Below, piece by piece: positions 1 to 6,347 of a stretch of 6,781 nucleotides of DNA (its first letter is position 1; each line of letters starts with the position of its first letter). The notes below the pieces were generated by a model. That model did no database searches. It was not told where the DNA came from and worked only from the letters and a program-made list of their open reading frames with translations. The position numbers and the translations under genes were made by a program. The DNA comes from Elusimicrobiota bacterium. GTDB taxonomy: Bacteria > Elusimicrobiota > Elusimicrobia > UBA1565 > UBA9628. The stretch spans positions 1 through 6,781 of the forward strand of contig JAGWRY010000053.1 in assembly GCA_028869495.1 (NCBI GenBank). Direction: 5' to 3'.

Positions 1-1
1 C

Positions 2-898
2 GGCGCCGTCGTCGAGGCCGTCGATCGCCCCGCGGCGCCGCCCTCGGCCGCGCGCCCGCCCGAGGCGCCCTCCGCCTCGACGTTCTGGAAGCAGCAGATA
101 GGACTGCTCGACAAGACGGTTTACATCCCCCTTCGGCCCGCCCCGCTCGCGCCTTCCTCGTCCCGCGGCGCCGCGTCGAGCTTCTCTCAAGCCTTCGAAG
201 CCGCCGGCGGTCAGGCGGCGCTCGTCCTGCACCGAGCGGTCCAGCCCACGGTTCCAGGCGGCCCGGGCCTCATCTCCCAGATCAGCGGGATGCTCACGCG
301 GACGGTCATCGGGATACCCGCGGTCGCCGCCGCCATGCCCAAGCCGAAGCTCCCGCCGGTCCAATCCGCCGTCGGCGCCATCGACGCCCCGAGCGCGTCC
401 GCCCTCGACGTCCAGCCGACCGTCAACGTCGTCGGCAAGCAGACGAGCCTCGGCGCCCAAACCTCGCTCTCGTTCGCGAACCGGGTCGGCCTGAACTTCG
501 GAGCCTCCGGCACCGTGAAAGGCAGCCCAGACACCGAGCTCTCGGCCTCCCTGCAGGCGAAGGGGGTCTCGCTCAACGGCTCGGCTTCCCTGCTCAAAGG
601 CATGAAGAGCTACAGCCTCGGCGTCGACATCGCTCCCGCCCCGCACGTCATGCTGAAAGCCGGCGGCAACTACCAGCGGTCGGCGTACGCCCAGAATTCC
701 GAGGGGATCTACGCCGGCCTGGGCGTCGACAACGGCCAGCAGGTCTACGCCGGCGTGACCGCGTCGCTCAACTACAACCCCGCCGCGCGGAACCCGGACG
801 ACGCGCGCGTCATGGTCCAGGTCTCGGGGAACAATCCCGCCGTGGTCGACACCGTCTTGGGCGCGATGTTCGCGCCGCTGGCCATCCTCGGCCGTTAA
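2..898 (+). CDS. Hypothetical protein, beta-strand-rich C-terminal half (5' end outside window)
   Basis: I do not recognise this protein. The frame is open from the left edge to a TAA, giving 298 visible residues. The first ATG is at 290, but it has no clear ribosome binding site, and the frame upstream is uninterrupted with plausible composition, so the true start is probably outside the window. Visible residues 1-145 are rich in Pro, Ala and Ser, with stretches such as RPAAPPSAARPPEAPSAS, and look like a flexible linker region. Residues about 147-260 alternate small/polar and hydrophobic residues (SLGAQTSLSFA, VGLNFGASGTV, YAGVTASLNYNP) in strand-like blocks separated by turns with N, G, D or P. 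This resembles an outer-membrane barrel or surface beta structure. The C-terminus ends in a hydrophobic LGAMFAPLAILGR and lacks the terminal aromatic of a classical barrel signal. It converges on the S46 gene, overlapping it by four bases. Coding status is likely; the cell-envelope location is inference. Confidence 0.72.
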   Translation, partial: GAVVEAVDRPAAPPSAARPPEAPSASTFWKQQIGLLDKTVYIPLRPAPLAPSSSRGAASSFSQAFEAAGGQAALVLHRAVQPTVPGGPGLISQISGMLTRTVIGIPAVAAAMPKPKLPPVQSAVGAIDAPSASALDVQPTVNVVGKQTSLGAQTSLSFANRVGLNFGASGTVKGSPDTELSASLQAKGVSLNGSASLLKGMKSYSLGVDIAPAPHVMLKAGGNYQRSAYAQNSEGIYAGLGVDNGQQVYAGVTASLNYNPAARNPDDARVMVQVSGNNPAVVDTVLGAMFAPLAILGR

Positions 899-2976
899 GC
901 CGTCAGCTCGTCGGCCAGCGCGCCCGCGCCGTAGATGACGCGCAGGGCCTCGACGATCGCCGCCGAGTGCACGGCGACGGCGCGGTTGCGGGTCTCGTCG
1001 TAGGCGTAGCGCCCGACCAGGGACTGGATGTTGCCGTCGAAGATCAGGCCCACGTACTCGCCCTTCGCGTTGACGACAGGAGAGCCCGAGTTGCCGCCGA
1101 TGATGTCGTTGGTGGTCACGAAGTTCACCTTCGTGGAGAGGTTCAGCTTGGTCCGCGCGTCCTTGACGCGCGCGGCCAGGTCGAACGGGCGCTTCTCGCC
1201 CATGCCGAAGGCGCGGTCGTAGAGGCCGTAGAAGGTCGTGAACGGGGCGACGCGCGTCGTGCCCAGCTCGTAGCCGGCGACCCGTCCGAAGGACAGTCGC
1301 AGGGTGAACGTCGCGTCGGGGTAGGCCGACTTGCCGTAGACGGAGAAGCGGGCCTTCGCGATGCGGTCGCCCTCGGCCAGCAGGACGCTCTCGATCTCGT
1401 CCTCGTACCACTTGCGCTGGGCGCGGTAGAGGGCGTCGAGGCCCCTCGCCCAGACGATCAGGGCGTCCTTCGACGCGGCGACGGCCTTTTCGCCGCCGTC
1501 GACGAGGCGCTTCCTCTCGGCCGGGTCGAAGAGCCCGGTGCCGGCGACCAGGACGCGCGCGGCCTCCTCGGGAGATTTCCCGCCGAGAGCCCGACGGACG
1601 TAGTCGTCGTTCGGGCCCAGGATCTCCAGCGATTCCCGGAAGCTCCGCGCGAGCATGAACTCCTCCATGTCGGGATAGATCGGCGCCGGAGAGAACAAAC
1701 GGAAACGGAGGGACTCGAGGTTCGACTCGCGGTACTCCTCCCAGCGCTTGTCGTTGGGCTTGGCGGTCTCGGCGACCAGGCGCACGATCGCCGCGGCCAG
1801 GCCCGCGAGCTTGACCGGCTCGTAGCGCCGGTACGAGATCTCGCGGCGGCGCGCCGCGTACTTCTTCTGCGCGGCGGCGATCCTGCCCCAGGCGCCCTCG
1901 GCCGCGCGCGCGGCCGGGTCCTTCGACGTCGCGGCCGCGGCGCGCAGGGCGTCCTCGGCCTTCCTCTTGGCGGCGATCAGCGCCGGGTCGAGCAGGCCCT
2001 CGTGCTCCCCGCCGACCGCCTTCAGCGCGTTCTCGACGCCGAAGATGCGGTCCTTCGCGCGCCGCTCCTGCTCGGCGCCCTGAGCCGCGTAGTCGCCGTA
2101 GTCCCGGCGCCGGCGCCGCGCGATCTCCAGGTACAGCGGCAGGCCCGCGTCGCGCTCGTCCTCGAGCTGGGCGACGGTCATCAGGCGGTCGGTGTGGCCC
2201 GGGTGGCCGGTCACGAAGACCAGCTCCCCCTCGGCGGCGCCGTCCTTCGACCAGCGGAGGTGGTGCTCCGCGCGGTACGGCTTGCCGTCCTCGTAGACGC
2301 GGAAGAAGGCGAAGTCCAGCGCCCAGCGCGGGTACGTGAAGTTGTCGAAGTCGCCGCCGTAGAAGGCCGCCTGCAGTTCCGGCGCGGCGACCAGGCGCAC
2401 GTCGGTGTGCTTCTTGTAGCGGTAGAGCCAGAACTCGCCGCCCTGGTAGAGCTCGACGACGTCCGAGCGCAGGCCGGTCTGGTCGGTCGACTCCTTCGTG
2501 ATCCGGGAGATCTCGGCCTTCCTCTGCTCGTTGCGCGCGCGGTCGTCGGCCTTCGGGTCCTCGGCCCCCTTGACCCGCGCCGTCACGTCCTCGTAGGACA
2601 TCAGCACGTTGATCTCGAGGTCCGGGCAGGCGATCTCCTCGGCGGAGGAGCGCGCGAAGAAGCCGTCGCGCACGTAATCCTTCTCGGGCGTCGACATCTT
2701 CTGCAGCTGGCCGAGGGCCACGTGGTGGTTGGTCAGCACCAGCCCGTCCTTCGAGACGAAGGCCCCGGAGCCGCCGTCGTTGAAGCGCGTCGAGGCCTTC
2801 TGCAGGAGCTCCAGCCACTTCGGCGAGGCCGTAAAGCCGTACTTGGCCTTCAGGACCTGCGCCGGCAGGTTGTCGAACGTCCACATCCCCTCGTCGCCGG
2901 CGGCGGCGGGGTCGGGGACGGGGACGGCGGCGGGGGCGACGGCCTTGGTCTTCGGGGCGGGGCTGGTCGAGGGCAT
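895..2976 (-). CDS. S46 family dipeptidyl-peptidase, DPP7-type
   Basis: This is a serine peptidase of MEROPS family S46 (DPP7/DPP11), which cleaves dipeptides from the N-terminus of oligopeptides. It is 693 residues long, close to the usual 700-720. It begins with the family's DEGMW motif (28-32). The chymotrypsin-like triad is visible: His85 in TNHH, Asp221 in WALDFAFFRVY, and Ser630 in GGNSGSP. A charged helical segment (about 285-400) matches the family's helical domain. N212 and R217 in DNFTYPR, N316 in ENALK and D647 fit the known binder of the substrate amino terminus. Gly648 in FDGN sits 18 residues after the serine, where DPP7 has Gly and the Asp/Glu-specific DPP11 has Arg, so non-acidic P1 preference is expected. 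The start at 2976 is chosen because TAAGGAGAT precedes it; an ATG at 3003 lies inside the likely -10 box. The N-terminus (PAPKTKAVAPAAVPVPDPAAA) is not a signal peptide, which is unusual for S46. Confidence 0.95.
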   Translation of the reverse strand: MPSTSPAPKTKAVAPAAVPVPDPAAAGDEGMWTFDNLPAQVLKAKYGFTASPKWLELLQKASTRFNDGGSGAFVSKDGLVLTNHHVALGQLQKMSTPEKDYVRDGFFARSSAEEIACPDLEINVLMSYEDVTARVKGAEDPKADDRARNEQRKAEISRITKESTDQTGLRSDVVELYQGGEFWLYRYKKHTDVRLVAAPELQAAFYGGDFDNFTYPRWALDFAFFRVYEDGKPYRAEHHLRWSKDGAAEGELVFVTGHPGHTDRLMTVAQLEDERDAGLPLYLEIARRRRRDYGDYAAQGAEQERRAKDRIFGVENALKAVGGEHEGLLDPALIAAKRKAEDALRAAAATSKDPAARAAEGAWGRIAAAQKKYAARRREISYRRYEPVKLAGLAAAIVRLVAETAKPNDKRWEEYRESNLESLRFRLFSPAPIYPDMEEFMLARSFRESLEILGPNDDYVRRALGGKSPEEAARVLVAGTGLFDPAERKRLVDGGEKAVAASKDALIVWARGLDALYRAQRKWYEDEIESVLLAEGDRIAKARFSVYGKSAYPDATFTLRLSFGRVAGYELGTTRVAPFTTFYGLYDRAFGMGEKRPFDLAARVKDARTKLNLSTKVNFVTTNDIIGGNSGSPVVNAKGEYVGLIFDGNIQSLVGRYAYDETRNRAVAVHSAAIVEALRVIYGAGALADELTA

Positions 2977-2980
2977 GGAA

Positions 2981-2989
2981 ATCTCCTTA
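2981..2989 (-). promoter_or_regulatory. Strong Shine-Dalgarno of the S46 peptidase gene
   Basis: On the minus strand this reads TAAGGAGAT, matching the ideal anti-16S complement TAAGGAGGT at 8 of 9 bases. AAGGAG (2988-2983) lies six bases before the ATG at 2976. It decides the start codon against the in-frame ATG at 3003. It is the only good Shine-Dalgarno among the gene starts in this window. Confidence 0.85.
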
Positions 2990-2998
2990 GAAAGGCAA

Positions 2999-3016
2999 GG
3001 CATTCTACCAAATGCC
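2999..3016. repeat. Operator-like inverted repeat in the divergent promoter region
   Basis: GGCATT-CTACCA-AATGCC is a perfect 6-base dyad with a 6-base spacer, lying over the putative -10 of the S46 gene. Its position would suit a repressor site. Short dyads also arise by chance, so the regulatory role is inference. Confidence 0.35.
3002..3007 (-). promoter_or_regulatory. Putative -10 box for the S46 peptidase gene
   Basis: TAGAAT on the minus strand matches TATAAT at five of six bases. Transcription would start near 2995, giving a leader of about 19 bases that contains the Shine-Dalgarno. No good -35 is seen at 16-18 bases. The box lies inside the imperfect operator-like dyad 2999-3016, and 19 bases separate it from the -10 of the divergent gene. 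Confidence 0.45.
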
Positions 3017-3026
3017 CCGGAAAGGC

Positions 3027-3032
3027 TAGAAT
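3027..3032 (+). promoter_or_regulatory. Putative -10 box for the DUF1648 gene, leaderless start
   Basis: TAGAAT ends six bases before the ATG at 3039, with only CCCGGG between. A transcript starting 6-7 bases after the box would begin at or within a base of the A of the start codon. There is no Shine-Dalgarno before the ATG. The best -35 candidate, TCTACC at 3004-3009 with 17-base spacing, matches TTGACA at only three positions. Confidence 0.45.
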
Positions 3033-3038
3033 CCCGGG

Positions 3039-3542
3039 ATGAAGAAGCTCCTGCCCCCGTCCGTCTTCTTCGCCGGGGCCGCCGCCTGCCTGCTCCAGGC
3101 CTGGCGGAGCTACCCCCTCCTGCCCGACCGCGTCGCTTCGCACTTCGGCCTGTCCGGCGCCCCCGACGGCTGGATGCCCAAGCGCGCCTTCGTCGGCTTC
3201 GAGGTCGGCGTCGTCCTCCTGCTCGGCGCCGCCCTTCTCGCCGCCTCCCGCTCCCTGTCCCGGCGCACGAACGAGCGCCTGAACCTCCCGCACAAGGACT
3301 ACTGGCTGGCCCCCGAGCGCCGCGAGGCGACCCTCGCCTACTTCCGCGAGTTCTTCCTGTGGTTCGGGGCCGGCACCTACGCCGTCCTGTTCGACCTGTT
3401 CCGCCAGACGGACCGGGTCAACCTGGGCCTGGCCAAGGGCCTCGCGCATCCGCTCGCGACGATCGCCGCCTACGTCGCCTTCGCCCTCGTCCTGATCGTC
3501 GCGATGAACGTCCGCTTCCGGCGCGTCCCGCCCGGGGCCTGA
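3039..3542 (+). CDS. Small DUF1648-domain integral membrane protein
   Basis: This is a 167-residue membrane protein. A basic start (MKK) is followed by a hydrophobic helix at about 6-22. Next comes the DUF1648 signature: LPDRVASHF (28-36) then GAPDGWMPK (40-48), the usual 'LP..v..Hf...G.pdgw..K' pattern. Further likely helices lie at 50-69, 103-120 and 139-158, giving four in all. NLPHKDYWLAPERR (81-94), between helices 2 and 3, also fits members of this family. The biochemical role of DUF1648 proteins is not established; related domains occur in SdpI-type immunity proteins and other small membrane proteins, but nothing here shows an immunity role and no toxin gene is adjacent. It is transcribed divergently from the S46 peptidase and converges on the next membrane protein gene with a 25-base gap. 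The start is supported by the -10 box six bases upstream and because the next Met is inside the signature motif. Confidence 0.88.
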   Translation: MKKLLPPSVFFAGAAACLLQAWRSYPLLPDRVASHFGLSGAPDGWMPKRAFVGFEVGVVLLLGAALLAASRSLSRRTNERLNLPHKDYWLAPERREATLAYFREFFLWFGAGTYAVLFDLFRQTDRVNLGLAKGLAHPLATIAAYVAFALVLIVAMNVRFRRVPPGA

Positions 3543-3567
3543 CGGGAGCAGCGCCGGCGGCAGGCCC

Positions 3568-4473
3568 TCAAGCGGCCGCGGTCCCGGGCGGCGCGGCCTT
3601 CGCCGCGCGAACGGCCTCCGCGGTCTCCGGGAAATACTCCGCGATCCGGGCGAGCAGGGCCGGGTCGTCGCGCGTCGCCGCCAGGTACGAGGCGCAGACC
3701 TGGGCGATGCCGAGCTCGGCGAGCACGAAAGCGATCAGGACCGGCAGGATCGCCGGAAAGATCGCGCCGGCCCCCAGGAACGCCCACTGCGGCATCGAGT
3801 CCGGGATGATCCCGTCGATGGTCAGGAAGAACCACGCGGTGCTCCAAACCAAGCTCGGCCCCAGGACGAGCGGCAGGGCGAAAAAATCCGCGACGACGAT
3901 CCGCGCCAGGAGGTCGCCGCGCTCCCGCGCGCGGCGCACGGCCTCGCGGAGGCGGCACCGGTCCGCGGCCATGATGCAGGCGAGCAGGGCGTTCGCGGAC
4001 AGGAGGGTCCGCTGCGCCGCCTGCAGCGCCGCCGCCTCCTGGAGAGACGCCGTCGATCTCTTCCGGTCGCGGTCCAGGTTCCCCTCGGCCCAAAAGATCA
4101 GGACCGCCTCGCCGAAGACGCTGACGAGCCAGAGCTCGAGGAGGCCGACCGGGTTCCCCAGGATCGCCCGGATCCCGTCCCGGACGCTCGGCGTCTCCCC
4201 TTCGAGGCGGCGGGCCATGCAGGAGACCGCCGCGGCGTTCGCGAGGGAGCCGACGAGAAGGCAGGCGGACAGGACGGCGAGGAGGATGAAGTAGGGATCG
4301 GCGTTCGGCCCGAGCACGGACGCGCGCGGGACCATCATCGCGTCCGGGTTCGCGACGACGACGGAGAGGCAGGCCCCGACCGCGGCGAGGGCGCAGGCGG
4401 CCGCGACGCCGCCGAAGAAAAGGGACTCCGGAACGCCGAGGAGAAAGCGCAGACGGCGCGCGAGCCGGTCCAT
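3568..4473 (-). CDS. Polytopic membrane protein of uncertain family
   Basis: This is a 301-residue hydrophobic protein with probable membrane helices at about 18-41, 61-85, 109-128, 192-216 and 232-265, and possibly a weaker one at 155-170. The N-terminus (MDRLARRLRFLL) is basic and amphipathic. The segment ARRLEGETPSVRDGIRAI (86-103) after helix 2, and the tail AQVCASYLA...YFPE (256-282), resemble the layout of DUF6159-type membrane proteins, where a related '.rl.Ge.p...dG..a' loop follows the second helix. I recall this from the family pattern and have not tested it. No catalytic motif is visible and the function is unknown. The C-terminus is Ala/Pro-rich. The ATG at 4473 is preferred over a TTG at 4512, which has no Shine-Dalgarno and falls in the likely -35 element of this gene's own promoter. 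The gene lies downstream of the M1 gene on the same strand but seems to have its own promoter. Confidence 0.82.
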   Translation of the reverse strand: MDRLARRLRFLLGVPESLFFGGVAAACALAAVGACLSVVVANPDAMMVPRASVLGPNADPYFILLAVLSACLLVGSLANAAAVSCMARRLEGETPSVRDGIRAILGNPVGLLELWLVSVFGEAVLIFWAEGNLDRDRKRSTASLQEAAALQAAQRTLLSANALLACIMAADRCRLREAVRRARERGDLLARIVVADFFALPLVLGPSLVWSTAWFFLTIDGIIPDSMPQWAFLGAGAIFPAILPVLIAFVLAELGIAQVCASYLAATRDDPALLARIAEYFPETAEAVRAAKAAPPGTAAA

Positions 4474-4474
4474 G

Positions 4475-4559
4475 CGCGACGAAGTATAGCAGGGGCGCCG
4501 GAGCCGCGCCAACGGGTCCGGCGCCGTCGCGCTGGCGACCTTCGTCGCGAAGCCCCTGC
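4475..4559. repeat. Two interleaved inverted repeats in the M1-membrane protein gap
   Basis: Arm a is CGCGACGAAG (4475-4484), with its exact reverse complement CTTCGTCGCG at 4540-4549. Arm b is GCAGGGGC (4489-4496), with its exact reverse complement GCCCCTGC at 4552-4559. The order a-b-a'-b' is interleaved, the topology of an H-type pseudoknot. The four bases between a and b (4485-4488) are part of the -10 box. Arm a' can instead fold locally as CTTCG-TCG-CGAAG (4540-4552). There is no T-tract, so this is not a typical intrinsic terminator. Confidence 0.5.
4483..4512 (-). promoter_or_regulatory. Promoter of the membrane protein gene
   Basis: On the minus strand TTGGCG (4512-4507, four of six matches to TTGACA) is followed after 18 bases by TATACT (4488-4483, five of six matches to TATAAT). 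The box ends nine bases before the ATG at 4473, so the leader would be about three bases, with no room for a Shine-Dalgarno. It is the best complete -35/-10 pair in the window. Confidence 0.55.
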
Positions 4560-4566
4560 CGCGCCC

Positions 4567-6339
4567 CTAGGCCGGCGCGGCGGCCAGGACCGACTCGGCG
4601 ACGCGGCGCGTCAGCGCGTGGTAGGCGGGCGCGGCCGAGGCGAAGACCTCGCGCGCCAGCGCCCGGCCCGCGGGCGTCTGTCCCAGGGCTTGGTAGAGAG
4701 GGCGCACGTACTTCATCCGGCCGACCTCGGACAGCAAGGCGCGGATGCGCGGGAAGGCGGGCGCGTAGCCGCTGGCGGCGGCCAGGCACAGCCACTGGAC
4801 CAGGACCTCGTAGTTGCCGAGTCCGGTCAGCGCGAACGTCTCGTCCAGCCAGGCGCAGTCGGCCTCGGGCAGTCGCTTCGGGAGCTTCTGCAGGTAGATC
4901 AGCAGTTCGGCCGGGCTCCAGGCCTTCGCGGCGGCCGGGTCCGGGCGCCGGCCGTCCCGCCACGCGGAGGCCAGGGCGGAGAGCTCGTCCAGGCGCGGCG
5001 AGGCGAAGCGCGGGGCGTCCTCGGGCAGGCCCGGCCCGTCCAGCCAGGCGGCGGCGCCGACTTTCGCGAGCAGGCCGGGCAGCTTCTCCTCGACGAAGGC
5101 GAGGAACTGCTCGGTGGTCAGACTCTGGAAGCGGAAGCGCTTCAAGTACTCCTTCACGAAGCGGTCGAAGGCCTCCTGGCCGGCCGCGCGCTCGAGCGCG
5201 GTCAGGAAGCGCGCGCCCTTCTCGTACGGCACGCTCGAGAAGGCCTCGTCGGGGTCCACGCCTTCCAGATGCAGGCGCAGGCGCGTCAGCTCCGGCTTGT
5301 CCCGGAAGCGGGCCAGCTCGTCGTCGAGCGCCTTCTGGCCGATCGCCCAAGCCATGGACGCCGCCTCGGGACCCTTGAGCTTCTTCAGGATCCGGCGCTC
5401 GGCCCAGACCGTGAAGCCCTCGTTGAGCCAGAAGTGCTCGGCGTTGGCGTTGGTGACGAGGTTGCCGGTCCAGCTGTGGGCCAGCTCGTGGGCGACGACG
5501 TCGACGAGGCTCCGGTCGCCGGCCAGGAGCGTCGGCGTCAGGAAGGTCATGCGCGGGTTCTCCATGCCGCCGTACGGGAAGGACGGCGGCAGGACCAGCA
5601 TGTCGTAGCGCTCCCAGTCGTACGGACCGAAGAGGGACTCGGCGGCGCGCAGCATCTCCTCGACGCCGGCGAACTCCCAGGCCGCCTTCTCGACCGTCGC
5701 GGGCTCGGCCCAGACGCGCGAGCGCGGCGACAGGTCGCGCCCCTCCAGTGCGCCGACGGCCAACGCCAGCAAGTAGCTCGGGATCGGCTGGGGCATCGCG
5801 AACTTGAAGACGCGGCGCCCGGGCCCGCCCTTCGCGTCGCCGGCGGGGCCCGCGCCCATCACCGCGGTCAGCCCCTCGGGGACGTCGAGCTCGGCCTCGT
5901 AGGTCACGCGCACGGCCGGGCTGTCCTGACAGGGGACGACCGAGCGCGCATGGATCGCCTGGCACTGGCTGAACAGGAACGGCCGGCGCTTGCCCGCGGT
6001 CTGCTCGGGTCCCAGCCACTGCAGGCCGGCGGCCGACGGGGAGGTCTCGTACTCGACGGAGACGGATTTCGCGGCGGCGGGCAGGCTCAGCCGCAGGCGG
6101 CGGCCCAGGACCGGGTTGTCCGGGCCCAGCTCGAAAGGGACCGCCGCGCCTCCCGACGCGGCGCCCAGGATCGTCAGGCCCTTCGTGTCGAGGTCGAGGA
6201 CTCCCCCCCGGCCGTCCAGCTCCAGCTCGGCCGTCCCGGCGAGGATCCTCCTCTCGAAGTCGGCGCGCAGGCGCAGGCGCCAGCGGCGGGTCCGCGGCTG
6301 GGAGTCGTCGAAATGGGAGTGCGGGTCGGGTCGGGCCAT
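4567..6339 (-). CDS. M1 metallo-aminopeptidase, leukotriene A4 hydrolase type
   Basis: This is a 590-residue zinc aminopeptidase closely matching the layout of human LTA4H (611 residues). FSQCQAIHAR (123-132) and PCQDSP (136-141) lie in the N-terminal beta domain. GGMEN (257-261) holds Glu260, which binds the substrate amino group. HELAH (284-288) with NEGFT gives zinc ligands His284, His288 and Glu307 and general base Glu285. VPYEKG (370-375) holds Tyr372, equivalent to proton donor Tyr383. The C-terminal helical domain has GRMKYVRP with Arg541 and Lys543, matching human Arg563/Lys565, which bind the peptide carboxylate. Asp364 matches human Asp375, but Phe367 replaces Tyr378. The likely role is cytosolic trimming of short peptides; epoxide hydrolase activity cannot be inferred. 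There is no signal peptide. The N-terminal RPDPHSHFDDSQPRTRRW is typical of bacterial members and supports the start, which lacks a Shine-Dalgarno but has a -10 box eight bases upstream. Confidence 0.97.
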   Translation of the reverse strand: MARPDPHSHFDDSQPRTRRWRLRLRADFERRILAGTAELELDGRGGVLDLDTKGLTILGAASGGAAVPFELGPDNPVLGRRLRLSLPAAAKSVSVEYETSPSAAGLQWLGPEQTAGKRRPFLFSQCQAIHARSVVPCQDSPAVRVTYEAELDVPEGLTAVMGAGPAGDAKGGPGRRVFKFAMPQPIPSYLLALAVGALEGRDLSPRSRVWAEPATVEKAAWEFAGVEEMLRAAESLFGPYDWERYDMLVLPPSFPYGGMENPRMTFLTPTLLAGDRSLVDVVAHELAHSWTGNLVTNANAEHFWLNEGFTVWAERRILKKLKGPEAASMAWAIGQKALDDELARFRDKPELTRLRLHLEGVDPDEAFSSVPYEKGARFLTALERAAGQEAFDRFVKEYLKRFRFQSLTTEQFLAFVEEKLPGLLAKVGAAAWLDGPGLPEDAPRFASPRLDELSALASAWRDGRRPDPAAAKAWSPAELLIYLQKLPKRLPEADCAWLDETFALTGLGNYEVLVQWLCLAAASGYAPAFPRIRALLSEVGRMKYVRPLYQALGQTPAGRALAREVFASAAPAYHALTRRVAESVLAAAPA

Positions 6340-6347
6340 GCGCGGAC

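Noticed and set aside
290..898. ATG at 290 as the true start of the left-hand gene
   Set aside because: No Shine-Dalgarno and no -10 box like those of the neighbouring genes; the frame is open to the window edge with consistent codon use.
2990..3026. GAAAGGC twice, starting exactly 30 bases apart (2990 and 3020), and again at 6373-6379
   Set aside because: Position relative to the promoters is not consistent among the copies, and the first overlaps the region next to the Shine-Dalgarno; probably chance.
967..3042. 691-codon open frame on the plus strand opposite the S46 peptidase
   Set aside because: Composition is dominated by V, R, G, L and A with no motif. It is the mirror of the S46 gene's G/C third positions, and the S46 frame contains the full catalytic triad.
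3039..3542. DUF1648 protein as a toxin-immunity (SdpI-like) component
   Set aside because: No SdpC-like toxin or associated regulator in the window, and the protein is shorter than full SdpI; the domain alone does not support it.
3591..3608. GCGCGGC-CTTC-GCCGCGC hairpin near the end of the membrane protein gene, considered as a bidirectional terminator
   Set aside because: It lies inside the coding sequence, has no T-tract on either side, and such hairpins are common by chance at this base composition.
2729..4294. 521-codon plus-strand open frame over parts of three genes
   Set aside because: Arg/Pro/Ala/Ser-rich shadow crossing the divergent promoter region and two genes; no recognisable domain.
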